Position numbers and translations under genes: made by a program
In this document: positions 15,326 to 21,560 of the stretch, piece by piece
How positions within the stretch are numbered: the stretch's first letter is position 1
Layout of the letters: each line of letters opens with the position of its first letter
Notes under the pieces: model-generated
What the model was told of the DNA's origin: nothing
Seen by the model: the letters and a program-made list of their open reading frames with translations, nothing else
Database searches by the model: none
From: Thermoplasmatales archaeon
GTDB lineage: Archaea; Thermoplasmatota; E2; DHVEG-1
Reading direction: 5' to 3'
DNA: 21,929 nt
Assembly: GCA_023140035.1 (NCBI GenBank)
Contig: JAGLML010000004.1
Span: forward strand, 1 to 21,929

Positions 15326-15517
15326 ATGAAGAAAGATGATATTGAACCTTTTTTAAAAAATTATGTAAAGATTGTCCAACGCAACGGTTTTGTTCTCGAT
15401 GGCACTATTGATAAGGTAACGGAAGAGACAATCGTTTTTACGACTAAGCAAGCTACTTCTGTGATAGACATCAAAGCCATTACTTCAATTGTTTTCAAAC
15501 GTAGAGGTGGTTACTGA
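15326..15517 (+). CDS. LSm/Hfq-like small protein
   Basis: The protein has 63 residues, about the length of the smallest Sm-fold proteins. FLKNYVKIVQRNGFVLDGTIDKV (9-31) has the Sm1 layout (strand, G-x-x-x-x-G, strand), then ETIVFTTKQATSVIDIKAITSIVFKR gives strands ending in the I-x-x-I-x-x-I/V spacing of Sm2. Sm-fold proteins form rings that bind U-rich or A-rich RNA; on an element this could affect replication or copy control. GAGGAG lies 10 bases before the ATG, and its TGA overlaps the ATG of the helicase by one base (TGATG), so the two are translationally coupled. Other small beta-barrels (for example SH3-like or YlxR-type) cannot be excluded at this length. Confidence 0.55.
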   Translation: MKKDDIEPFLKNYVKIVQRNGFVLDGTIDKVTEETIVFTTKQATSVIDIKAITSIVFKRRGGY

Positions 15518-16815
15518 TGACAGATGAAAACAACCGCCGTCACCAATTTAATCCGGCGATAATAGCAGATATGATTCAGGATGAACATAGAGTGATACAT
15601 GACCTTGAATCAGGGCAACTCTATGTTTATCACGATGGGTTTTATGATTCCATTCACTCAGAAAATATTTTGCGAAGATATATCGCAAACCGATTAGGAA
15701 ATTATAATGAATCCCACGTCAAAACCATTCTTTCTTATTTAAGGGATACCCGACAAGGAGATATACCAAAGTTTCATAAAAAGACTCATATGTGCCTTGA
15801 GAATGGGAGTTTTAACCTTGAAACTTTCGAACTTGAAGAACACACTCCAAACAACGTAATAATCACCAGAATACCTGTAAAATATGATGCAAACGCAGAC
15901 TACAAGGATTGGATTAACCTACTGTATCAATGGGTACCACATGAAGAACAGGTTATGACCTTACAGGAATTTACTGGGTATACTTTTATCTATGGTCAGA
16001 AAGCCAAAAAACTACTTTACACTTATGGTAAACGTCATTCTGCCAAATCAACATTTTATGATATTTTATTCGACTTCTTTGGACAAAACGATAATTGCTC
16101 TACATTATCATTGATTCAATTATGTACAAAATATGACGATGCAAACCTATACGGCAAGATAGCGAACATTCGTTCAGATATTGAATATGACCTGATTCCA
16201 GATAGTGTTAACCAAATTAAATCTTTAACCGCAGGTGACCCAATAACAGTAGAAAAAAAATACAAAGACCCTTTTACATTCAGAAATACAGCTAAGATAT
16301 ATCTATCTGGCAATGGTGTTCCAAGCCTCCCAAATAAAGGGGTTGATGATGCTTTTTATTCAAGATGGATACCTATTGAATTTCCAAATTTATTCGAAAA
16401 GGATAAGAAAGATACAACGATAAAGGATAAATTCACCACACCCGAACAGAAATCAGCGATTTTCAACTGGGCTTTAGAAGGACTGAAACGATTATTGGAT
16501 AATAACTTTGTCTTTACCTATAGTCCTTCAATAAGCGAAATAGAAAATTGGTTTTCTCAAGGATGGATTCTGAACTATGTTGAACGATTCTTAACAGAAC
16601 GATGTTTGCCGAGCATAAGTGAATTTGTTGGAAAGAGCCTTCTTTATGTAGAATATTTTGAATGGACAGATGAGAAAGGATTTCCAAGATTGGATGAGAA
16701 TGCATTTGGTAGAAAGGTCAAAAATAACAGAGTATACCCATTAATAGACTTTTATCCAACCGTTGATGGAAAACAAGTTCATACTTGGAAGGGCATAAGA
16801 CTTCAGAATAAATAA
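15517..16815 (+). CDS. D5/P4-type SF3 replicative helicase
   Basis: The protein has 432 residues. A D5_N-like domain (about 95-160, including CLENGSFNLET and LQEFTGYTF) precedes an SF3 ATPase core. Walker A is GKRHSAKST (171-179), with Ala in place of the usual Gly before Lys. ANIRSDIEYD (216-225) is the Walker B region, AGDPITVEKKYKDPF (239-253) is typical of archaeal virus and plasmid members, and AKIYLSGNGVP carries sensor-1 Asn266. YSRWIPIEFP has the arginine finger Arg283. The C-terminal 110 residues include a winged-helix-like segment (about 355-432). No primase domain is present, so the element must borrow or separately encode a primase. The protein should unwind DNA at the element origin. 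GAGGTGG precedes the ATG. The AT-rich, repeat-bearing gap that follows is the best origin candidate. Confidence 0.87.
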   Translation: MTDENNRRHQFNPAIIADMIQDEHRVIHDLESGQLYVYHDGFYDSIHSENILRRYIANRLGNYNESHVKTILSYLRDTRQGDIPKFHKKTHMCLENGSFNLETFELEEHTPNNVIITRIPVKYDANADYKDWINLLYQWVPHEEQVMTLQEFTGYTFIYGQKAKKLLYTYGKRHSAKSTFYDILFDFFGQNDNCSTLSLIQLCTKYDDANLYGKIANIRSDIEYDLIPDSVNQIKSLTAGDPITVEKKYKDPFTFRNTAKIYLSGNGVPSLPNKGVDDAFYSRWIPIEFPNLFEKDKKDTTIKDKFTTPEQKSAIFNWALEGLKRLLDNNFVFTYSPSISEIENWFSQGWILNYVERFLTERCLPSISEFVGKSLLYVEYFEWTDEKGFPRLDENAFGRKVKNNRVYPLIDFYPTVDGKQVHTWKGIRLQNK

Positions 16816-17335
16816 GCGGGTTCTAATTTCAGGCAACACTAACACTGTTTTCCACTGTCGAAATATACTGGATATGCTGGATATGCGGGTTCCCTACCTT
16901 TTTATATAGTTAGTTAATTTAGTACTTCTGTACTTCTTGTTATGTTCTACAGTATTACTAGTGTCATTTGTCGATTTTTTAAAAAAGAAGTAGTTAAAAA
17001 ACCAGCATAACCCAAATATCTTCAAGAAGGCTTAATTTTATTAACGCCAAGATACTTAATAAGATTGGATAAAATTGGATTTTCTCACTGGTAATCATTT
17101 TTATTATCGGTGGATAAAATTGGATAAAATTGGGATTACTATGTATAATAAATCAAGAGCAATGTGCATTTTCTAATAAAGCTGAGTAAAGCAAATGTCT
17201 TACACTCCATAAGCAACGTGCAATTTTTAATTATTGCAATGCTTTTAATTAATATAATTAGAAATATTAGATTAATTGCAAGTACAGTTAAGCAATGATT
17301 TTAATGAAATTCATTAAGTTAATAGAAAAACACAA
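16816..17335. other. AT-rich intergenic region, candidate replication origin
   Basis: These 520 bases lack a credible gene. They hold tandem CTGGATATG (16868-16876, 16877-16885), tandem GTACTTCT (16922-16929, 16930-16937), a cluster of TGGATAAAAT repeats (17066-17131), the palindrome ATTGCAAT (17233-17240) and very AT-rich DNA up to the next gene. The position just after the replicative helicase fits an origin with iterons and an unwinding element; this is inference. Confidence 0.45.
17066..17135 (+). repeat. TGGATAAAAT iteron-like direct repeats
   Basis: TGGATAAAAT occurs at 17066-17075, 17111-17120 and 17121-17130. Each array is followed by a partial copy (TGGAT at 17076, TGGGA at 17131). 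Ten-base spacing puts neighbouring copies on the same face of the helix, as in binding sites for an initiator protein. Confidence 0.6.
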
Positions 17336-17527
17336 ATGGCTCGAAACGTATTTACGGCAATGGTTAAAGATATCACTACTATAACGGTTGAGAAAAGAGT
17401 TCATGAGCTGTTAACCTGCATTGCTCGTAAGGATGAGACATATTCGCAAGTTGTGGATTTTCTCATAAATCTATATTATCGTGTTTATGCTAGACATCAT
17501 GAAATCCTTGAAGAAGTAAAAAGATAA
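17336..17527 (+). CDS. Small antitoxin-like (RHH/VapB-type) protein
   Basis: The protein has 63 residues. KDITTITVEKRVHELLTCIA gives a beta strand followed by a helix in the style of ribbon-helix-helix or VapB-like antitoxins (TTITV...L), then KDETYSQVVDFLINLYY supplies a second helix with the common ETYxxxIxxLL pattern. Such proteins usually bind operator DNA as dimers and may pair with a toxin. No toxin gene adjoins it on the same strand, so an orphan antitoxin or a copy-control regulator of the element fits better. An internal ATG (17360, MVKDITT) begins exactly at the conserved part and could be the true start. Neither start has a clear ribosome binding site. Confidence 0.55.
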   Translation: MARNVFTAMVKDITTITVEKRVHELLTCIARKDETYSQVVDFLINLYYRVYARHHEILEEVKR

Positions 17528-17546
17528 AAAAGTGCTTAGATGTATG

Positions 17547-17552
17547 TTTTTT
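17547..17552 (+). terminator. Oligo-T terminator
   Basis: A T6 run lies 20 bases after the stop of the antitoxin-like gene. The rest of the 170-base gap before the convergent HEPN gene is T-rich on the plus strand and carries repeated GTGTGGT (near 17666 and 17680), with no open frame of note. Confidence 0.35.
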
Positions 17553-17697
17553 GCTTTAAAGATGTAGAGTTTTAACATTAATGAGTTGCTGTAGCACGTA
17601 TTCATACTTTCGGTATTTATATTTATCATTCAGTGGTTCTGGTCTATTGTGGTGTGTTTCATTTGGTGTGGTGCAAATAGTGTGGTAAATCATAACT

Positions 17698-18711
17698 TCA
17701 TCTCAATAATTTTGCAATCATCGATTTCATTACTTCGATTGCATTTTCTGATTCTTTTTCAGTAATATCAATTCTACCATCATGAACGATTTCATGCCTT
17801 AACTGTCTGACTCCATTATTTTTATTGTCCCATCTACTCCATAATGTGTTATCAATTTGACTGAAACGTTTACCATCAGCTAAAAATAATCCATGATTTA
17901 GCATATGATTAAGTTCAGTTCTATTCATAAGGTAATTTATTAATGCTTGGTCATATTTTTTTTCAATATATTTTTCTTTTAGATATTCAATCATAAATAA
18001 TTCAAATCCTGAATATGTTTCAATAACAGCCATTCTGTAATTTCTCAGTCTATGTAATGTAGTACCATTTTCGATTATAAGGGCCCAAGAAAAAGGTTCA
18101 AATTTTGAAGCTAATTTGTTTGATATTTCTTTTTGAATTTCTTTATTTACTTTGATAGGTGGATTTTGAGATATAGGATATGCATCTAATCCTAATCTTT
18201 TTCTTTCAATGAAAGTATCATCCAATAATAATGTATGCCACCAATTGAATGATAACTCATATTCTCCTATTTTCATTGGGACATTGTCCTTTGTATCAGA
18301 GGTTCTATAAATATCTATAAATCTATTAACAGATTTAAGAAAACTTTTCGTGCACCAGTTCCATTCTTTATTTAGTTTTTCTTTTGCATCTTCCGATGTT
18401 GCTTTTTCTTTAATTTTCCAACCAAATCCCATCTCAATTACAGTTCGTAATTTTCTTTTATGATGATATGGTGCCTTTGAAAATATCTCTTTTGTTTTTT
18501 TGGCGACATCTGTTGGTACAATTGCAACCATTGCTTCTCCATCAAGTATATTCCCCATTTCGATTAACCATTTATCATTAGATAAGTTAATAATCCAAGG
18601 TTCTCCTGTGGCTTGACATGGCTTTCCATCAATGTATATATCATAGTCTCCATCATCCATACATAGCCAAAAAGGAAGTTCTGCTTCAAAACCAACTTTT
18701 ACATAACTCAT
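17698..18711 (-). CDS. HEPN-domain protein, possible RNase or defence effector
   Basis: The protein has 337 residues from ATG 18711. RHEIVHDGR near the C-terminus (Arg305, His310) is the Rx4H motif of HEPN domains, which cut RNA in many abortive-infection and toxin systems. It lies in the usual place, at the start of the last helix after a helical segment (YRMAVIETYSGFELFMIEYL) that forms the rest of the domain. The N-terminal 200 residues are mixed alpha/beta with GxPxxATGEPWIINL and many Trp and are not recognised; they may sense the trigger. An ATG six codons upstream (18729) is also in frame, but GAGGAGG lies between the two and points to 18711. The gene begins one base after the stop codon of a transposase remnant on the same strand. 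No partner nucleotidyltransferase is seen. Confidence 0.65.
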   Translation of the reverse strand: MSYVKVGFEAELPFWLCMDDGDYDIYIDGKPCQATGEPWIINLSNDKWLIEMGNILDGEAMVAIVPTDVAKKTKEIFSKAPYHHKRKLRTVIEMGFGWKIKEKATSEDAKEKLNKEWNWCTKSFLKSVNRFIDIYRTSDTKDNVPMKIGEYELSFNWWHTLLLDDTFIERKRLGLDAYPISQNPPIKVNKEIQKEISNKLASKFEPFSWALIIENGTTLHRLRNYRMAVIETYSGFELFMIEYLKEKYIEKKYDQALINYLMNRTELNHMLNHGLFLADGKRFSQIDNTLWSRWDNKNNGVRQLRHEIVHDGRIDITEKESENAIEVMKSMIAKLLR

Positions 18712-18712
18712 T

Positions 18713-18895
18713 CTACTTTTCCTCCTCATTATGATATTTCAAAGACTGCATAAGAAGGTTTTCCCACTTCTTATCCTCTAACCCTGAGTAGATATTAGAG
18801 AAATGAGCAGGAGTATAATTATTTAATGCTTGATGTGGTCGAATGAAGTTATAATACAACTGATGCCCCTTGATGGTTCTGTTGATTCTGACGGT
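18713..18895 (-). pseudogene. Transposase remnant (rve/DDE C-terminus), copy 1
   Basis: The minus strand reads VRINRTIKG, then YYNFIRPHQALNNYTP and KWENLLMQSLKYHNEEEK before a TAG at 18713-18715. YYNFIRPHQALxxxTP is the end of the integrase core of many insertion-sequence transposases (IS6/IS240 and relatives). It contains the region of the last catalytic residues but nothing upstream. The remnant is about 60 codons of an originally much longer gene. Its last codons supply the GAGGAGG for the HEPN gene. Confidence 0.75.
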
Positions 18896-18932
18896 GTTTA
18901 ATTCACGGTGTTGATTTTACGGTGGTAAACTA
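18891..18932 (+). repeat. Three 14-bp tandem repeats upstream of a TATA box
   Basis: ACGGTG recurs at 18891, 18905 and 18919, exactly 14 bases apart, with partly similar tails (TTTAATTC, TTGATTTT, GTAAACTA). TATTTATA at 18931-18938 follows directly and would be the promoter of the exported-protein gene at 19000. The repeats may bind a regulator; they could also descend from an insertion-sequence end. Confidence 0.5.
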
Positions 18933-18999
18933 TTTATACTCAGTTTGAATTTATTTTATGTGCTACTCATTATCATGGTATAATCTGGAGGTATAAAAA

Positions 19000-19374
19000 G
19001 TGATTAAGAATACACTAATCGTAAGCATAATTATTTTCACTATTATTACTCCAATTACTCTCGCTTCAAACATAAAATCAGAAGTAGAACCATTAGATGA
19101 AGAACACCCACGTGAACGTATGTGGATAGTTGGAAGATATGCATCTTTGGAAATTATAGATAATAAAATTCCTAAAAACTTAGAGATTCGTTGTCAACGA
19201 GAAGATATAACTGTATTCGGGGTTGAGTGGATTGATTGGACACATTTTCCTCCTTCATATGTCCGCTTTCATTTGATTCGTCAAACTCATTTTATCGCAC
19301 CCAAATTTTACGGATATTGTGGCAATAATATTGTTTTTGGTATAACGTTTGGAGATTTTGCATATTATTTTTAG
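19000..19374 (+). CDS. Small exported protein, unknown function
   Basis: The protein has 124 residues and starts at GTG, with GGAGGT 7 bases upstream supporting it. The signal peptide is MIKNTLIVSIIIFTIITPIT with a likely cut after LAS. The mature part is 100 residues, rich in aromatic residues (IDWTHFPPSYVRFHLIRQTH), with two cysteines (EIRCQRED, YGYCGN) that could form a disulfide, and ends with GDFAYYF. I do not recognise it. It is flanked on both sides by remnants of related transposases in the same orientation, so it may be cargo left between two decayed insertion sequences. Confidence 0.6.
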   Translation: MIKNTLIVSIIIFTIITPITLASNIKSEVEPLDEEHPRERMWIVGRYASLEIIDNKIPKNLEIRCQREDITVFGVEWIDWTHFPPSYVRFHLIRQTHFIAPKFYGYCGNNIVFGITFGDFAYYF

Positions 19375-19384
19375 GATAAATAAT

Positions 19385-19530
19385 TCATTTATCAAATTGT
19401 TTTTTCAAAGATTTCATTAGTAAGTTTTCCCATTTCCTATCATTTAATCCAAGATTGATATTCGCAACCTCAGACGGAGTATAACCATTCAAACTTTATG
19501 AGTATTATTAGCGTTTCTCTCTATTTTAAT
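19385..19530 (-). pseudogene. Transposase remnant (rve/DDE C-terminus), copy 2
   Basis: The minus strand reads LNGYTPSEVANINLGL and KWENLLMKSLKKQFDK before a TGA at 19385-19387. It is clearly related to, but not identical with, the remnant at 18713 (KWENLLMQSLK). Upstream the reading frame breaks: VIKIERNANNT is in another frame, and the YYNFIRPHQ segment is missing, which indicates an internal deletion. Confidence 0.65.
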
Positions 19531-19590
19531 GACACGTGCTGACACGTGGCGAAATCATGTTATGGGTGAATTATATACTACTTATATAAC
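19530..19590 (+). promoter_or_regulatory. Promoter with tandem TGACACGTG
   Basis: TGACACGTG occurs at 19530-19538 and 19540-19548, ten bases (one turn) apart, each with the palindrome CACGTG. TATA-like TTATATA follows at 19571-19577 and 19582-19588, before the recombinase operon. The layout suits an activator site upstream of the promoter. Confidence 0.45.
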
Positions 19591-19678
19591 GTAAAACTCA
19601 AAGGTGATTATAGTGCAGGGATGGGATGGCTTTGAACTATTCAGAGTTGGAGTTTTACCTTTAAGGAGCGAAAGTAAA

Positions 19679-20059
19679 ATGAAAAAGAGTAATAAAAAAT
19701 CTGGAAAAAAGGCTAACGACACTCAATCCAAAGCCACCAAATCTAAGGTCACTGCTGAAATCTTTTTAGAAAAACTAAAACCTCTAGGAATTGAAACAAA
19801 GGACGACAAAGCCGGAAACATAGGTGTAAAAGTTAATGGTTCAGCAATCACCTATATCAACAGAAGAACCATTGGTTTCCATTACCAGATGAAAAAGCGT
19901 GTTAAAGGAAAACTAAACTGGTATCCAAGTACAACGGTCACATCAGAAACGCAAATAGAGGAACTAGTGTCAGGTATCAAGGATTTCAAAGAATCAAAAG
20001 ACAATAAGATTCTGATAAAATTAGGATTCCTAGACAAAGACACCGTGATTAAGAAATGA
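19679..20059 (+). CDS. Small basic protein coupled to a recombinase
   Basis: The protein has 126 residues from ATG 19679. A Lys/Ser/Thr-rich disordered start (about 1-25) is followed by a compact domain: AEIFLEKLKPLGIETK, GNIGVKVNGSAITYINRRTI, GFHYQMKKRVKGKLNWYPS and TQIEELVSGIKDF. The alternating strands with a basic face suggest a nucleic-acid-binding fold, but I recognise no family. AAGGAG lies 10 bases before this ATG. Earlier in-frame GTG codons at 19604 and 19613 (the latter after AAGGTGAT) could lengthen it by up to 25 residues. Its TGA overlaps the recombinase ATG (ATGA), so the two are translationally coupled. A directionality or accessory factor for that recombinase is a reasonable guess, not more. 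Confidence 0.55.
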   Translation: MKKSNKKSGKKANDTQSKATKSKVTAEIFLEKLKPLGIETKDDKAGNIGVKVNGSAITYINRRTIGFHYQMKKRVKGKLNWYPSTTVTSETQIEELVSGIKDFKESKDNKILIKLGFLDKDTVIKK

Positions 20060-20724
20060 AAGAAATTAAACCAAGTGAATCAAGTCAATATTCACTTTCG
20101 GAAGATGAGATAAGAAGAATCATAAATGCCACTGAAGAATTACGGGATAAGCTTATCATAGAACTCCTTGCATTTACTGGTTGTCGCAGGGGTGAGTTGG
20201 TTTTGCTTCGGGTATCGGATATTGACCTGGAACGTAACAGAATCACAATTCCCACGCTCAAGCAAGAAAAGGGGATTACTAAGGGGCAAGCCGAAAATGT
20301 TGCACGGAAAAATGCAAAAGTAATTCCAATTATAAATGAAGACCTCAGGAATACTCTTAAAATTTACCTAAAAGAAAAAAAAGTAATTCTGACACCAATG
20401 TCGTACTTAATACAAGGTAGGCAGGGGAATGGTTCAAGAAGGCCCCTTTCCAAGCAGAGAATCAATCAGATAGTGGCTGAATGTGCGAATCGTGCAGGGG
20501 TTAAGTCACCGAATCCTAAAAGGAAGAATGTTCACCCTCATCTTTTCAGGCATACTCTGGTCAGATATTGTCAGAAACGTGAAATTAATCCTAAACTAAT
20601 TCAGAAGCTGTTAAGACATTCATCGATTAAGACAACACTGGATATGTATGGTGAACCTAGCTTTGACGATATGAAAGACGGCCTCGAAAAAATGAAAGGT
20701 TTTGCATCAGGAGGCGAGATATGA
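20056..20724 (+). CDS. Minimal tyrosine recombinase (catalytic domain only)
   Basis: The protein has 222 residues. The catalytic set of tyrosine recombinases is complete: Arg44 in TGCRRGEL, a Lys near 85-88 in the beta-hairpin (RKNAKVIPI), His162 and Arg165 in HPHLFRHT, His188 in LLRHSS and Tyr198 in LDMYGE. The N-terminal core-binding domain of XerC/D-like enzymes is absent; only about 25 residues precede the catalytic fold. The enzyme may lean on the upstream coupled protein for DNA binding, or act as a small resolvase or excision enzyme. It is distinct from the integrase at 10869 (shorter, XerA-like motifs). Its TGA overlaps the next ATG (ATGA). Confidence 0.88.
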   Translation: MKEIKPSESSQYSLSEDEIRRIINATEELRDKLIIELLAFTGCRRGELVLLRVSDIDLERNRITIPTLKQEKGITKGQAENVARKNAKVIPIINEDLRNTLKIYLKEKKVILTPMSYLIQGRQGNGSRRPLSKQRINQIVAECANRAGVKSPNPKRKNVHPHLFRHTLVRYCQKREINPKLIQKLLRHSSIKTTLDMYGEPSFDDMKDGLEKMKGFASGGEI

Positions 20725-20963
20725 TTAATCTTGAAGAATACCTTAATCAACACTGTTGGAAAATCCTAATCTCTTTCCTTGTTTGGTTTGGTTTTTTCAC
20801 CATTGTTTTTTCAAGTTCTGAGGTTAATCCCTACTTGTGCGGAATTGTGTTTGGATTCATCCTTACAATTCCTACAATCTGGATTATTGAAAATTTTGAA
20901 CAGTGGAAAAATATGTTTAAAGAATTTTTTGAACATCTTTTTGAAGATGAGGGAGGGATATGA
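20721..20963 (+). CDS. Two-helix membrane protein
   Basis: The protein has 80 residues with two hydrophobic segments, WKILISFLVWFGFFTIVFSS (about 14-33) and YLCGIVFGFILTIPTIWIIE (about 38-57). An acidic amphipathic tail follows (FKEFFEHLFEDEGG), probably cytoplasmic. It is translationally coupled to the recombinase (ATGA) behind GGAGGCGAG, and to the following 17-codon frame (ATGA again). I see no family. A holin-like or membrane-anchor role on a mobile element would fit the size but has no direct support. Confidence 0.6.
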   Translation: MINLEEYLNQHCWKILISFLVWFGFFTIVFSSSEVNPYLCGIVFGFILTIPTIWIIENFEQWKNMFKEFFEHLFEDEGGI

Positions 20964-21013
20964 GAAAATCTGACCTTGACAAACTAGCCGAAGAAACATC
21001 ATATGAGGTTTAA
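20960..21013 (+). CDS. 17-residue coupled frame (tentative)
   Basis: MRKSDLDKLAEETSYEV is encoded after GGGAGGG, with its ATG overlapping the membrane-protein stop. The ribosome binding site and overlap argue for translation. At this length no function can be suggested, and it may act only to carry ribosomes onward. Confidence 0.3.
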   Translation: MRKSDLDKLAEETSYEV

Positions 21014-21016
21014 GTC

Positions 21017-21106
21017 ATGAACAGCGACAACCAGAGACGAAAAGTTCTAACATATGGAGGGGAGGTTACCCCAGTGCCTCCCTTCGCCTCCTGTTTTATG
21101 GAGTGA
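21017..21106 (+). CDS. 29-residue frame spanning a GC-rich hairpin (tentative)
   Basis: A frame of 29 codons (MNSDNQRRKVLTYGG...) starts 3 bases after the previous stop, behind GAGGTTTAAGTC. Its middle encodes the hairpin at 21056-21091, so the RNA structure may matter more than the peptide. It ends within GGAGTGAT, the ribosome binding site of the next frame. Confidence 0.25.
   Translation: MNSDNQRRKVLTYGGEVTPVPPFASCFME
21056..21091 (+). promoter_or_regulatory. Hairpin with two GGAGG and two CCTCC blocks
   Basis: GGAGGGGAGG (56-65 of this kilobase) faces CCTCCC (21077-21082) and a second CCTCC (21087-21091). The inner stem pairs 21060-21065 with 21077-21082 across an 11-base loop. The outer GGAGG 21056-21060 can pair with 21087-21091. 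This could hide or expose ribosome binding sites, or mimic the 16S rRNA tail. Confidence 0.45.
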
Positions 21107-21111
21107 TATAA

Positions 21112-21180
21112 ATGGCACGTTTTGTCCCGTTATCTGAAGAAATTGGTGGATGGATGCAGGGAGGACGTAATCTTTGGTAA
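21112..21180 (+). CDS. 22-residue coupled frame (tentative)
   Basis: MARFVPLSEEIGGWMQGGRN and two more residues are encoded behind GGAGTGAT (5 bases before the ATG). Its 3' end contains GGGAGGAC, the ribosome binding site of the overlapping downstream TTG-start gene. The peptide is probably made and coupled. Function is unknown. Confidence 0.35.
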   Translation: MARFVPLSEEIGGWMQGGRNLW

Positions 21181-21551
21181 GCTACCTTCTGAGACCCAAA
21201 AAATACCAAAGTGAACGATTACAAAGAACTTTTGAAGAATATCAACAAATGGCGAATCACATCGATGGGAAGCAAGTTTCAATTCCAGAACTCGAAGCGA
21301 TGAAAAAATCTTTTTCGATTGTGTATCTGAACTCTACACATTTCACGTCATTGGTTAAACCAGAGCACAGAGACACGCTTACTTTTTTAGATGGCTATTC
21401 GTTTGAACGGCGCAGAAAAAATATAATTGTTATCAAAATCATTGGAATAGGCAAGATTCCGATTGAGATGGAATTGAAAAAATCATATCCTCACCCGCAA
21501 TGTGTAAAGATTGAAAAAAATAGCAAGCGGTGGTATGCCAAGTTTTCTTGA
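21174..21551 (+). CDS. TnpB N-terminus-like protein lacking the nuclease domain
   Basis: The protein has 125 residues. It starts at TTG 21174, overlapping the previous frame, with GGAGGA 8 bases upstream. LLRPKKYQSERLQRTFEEYQ (5-24) resembles the opening of TnpB/IS605 OrfB proteins (YRLxPTxxQxxxLxRTFxxxR). The end, GIGKIPIEMELKK...VKIEKNSKRWYAKFS, resembles the TnpB beta-barrel just before the RuvC domain (IKIxxxIKxVxIxxxxGKWYxSF). The frame then stops where DLG of RuvC would follow, and no such motif occurs downstream. It may be a truncated TnpB or an independent RNA/DNA-binding derivative. Similarity is by eye and weak, so other origins are possible. Confidence 0.45.
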   Translation: MVSYLLRPKKYQSERLQRTFEEYQQMANHIDGKQVSIPELEAMKKSFSIVYLNSTHFTSLVKPEHRDTLTFLDGYSFERRRKNIIVIKIIGIGKIPIEMELKKSYPHPQCVKIEKNSKRWYAKFS

Positions 21552-21560
21552 TAATAAACA

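Noticed and set aside
16816..16900. GCGGGTTC occurring near 16816 and GCGGGTTCCC near 16885, reminiscent of a tRNA T-arm
   Set aside because: No matching acceptor, D or anticodon stems can be drawn around either copy.
16868..17135. CRISPR array
   Set aside because: The repeats are 8-10 bases and mostly adjacent, without 25-40 base repeats and unique spacers.
17336..18711. Antitoxin-like gene and HEPN gene as a HEPN/MNT-style toxin-antitoxin pair
   Set aside because: The genes are convergent rather than in one operon, and the small protein shows no nucleotidyltransferase motif (GSxARG).
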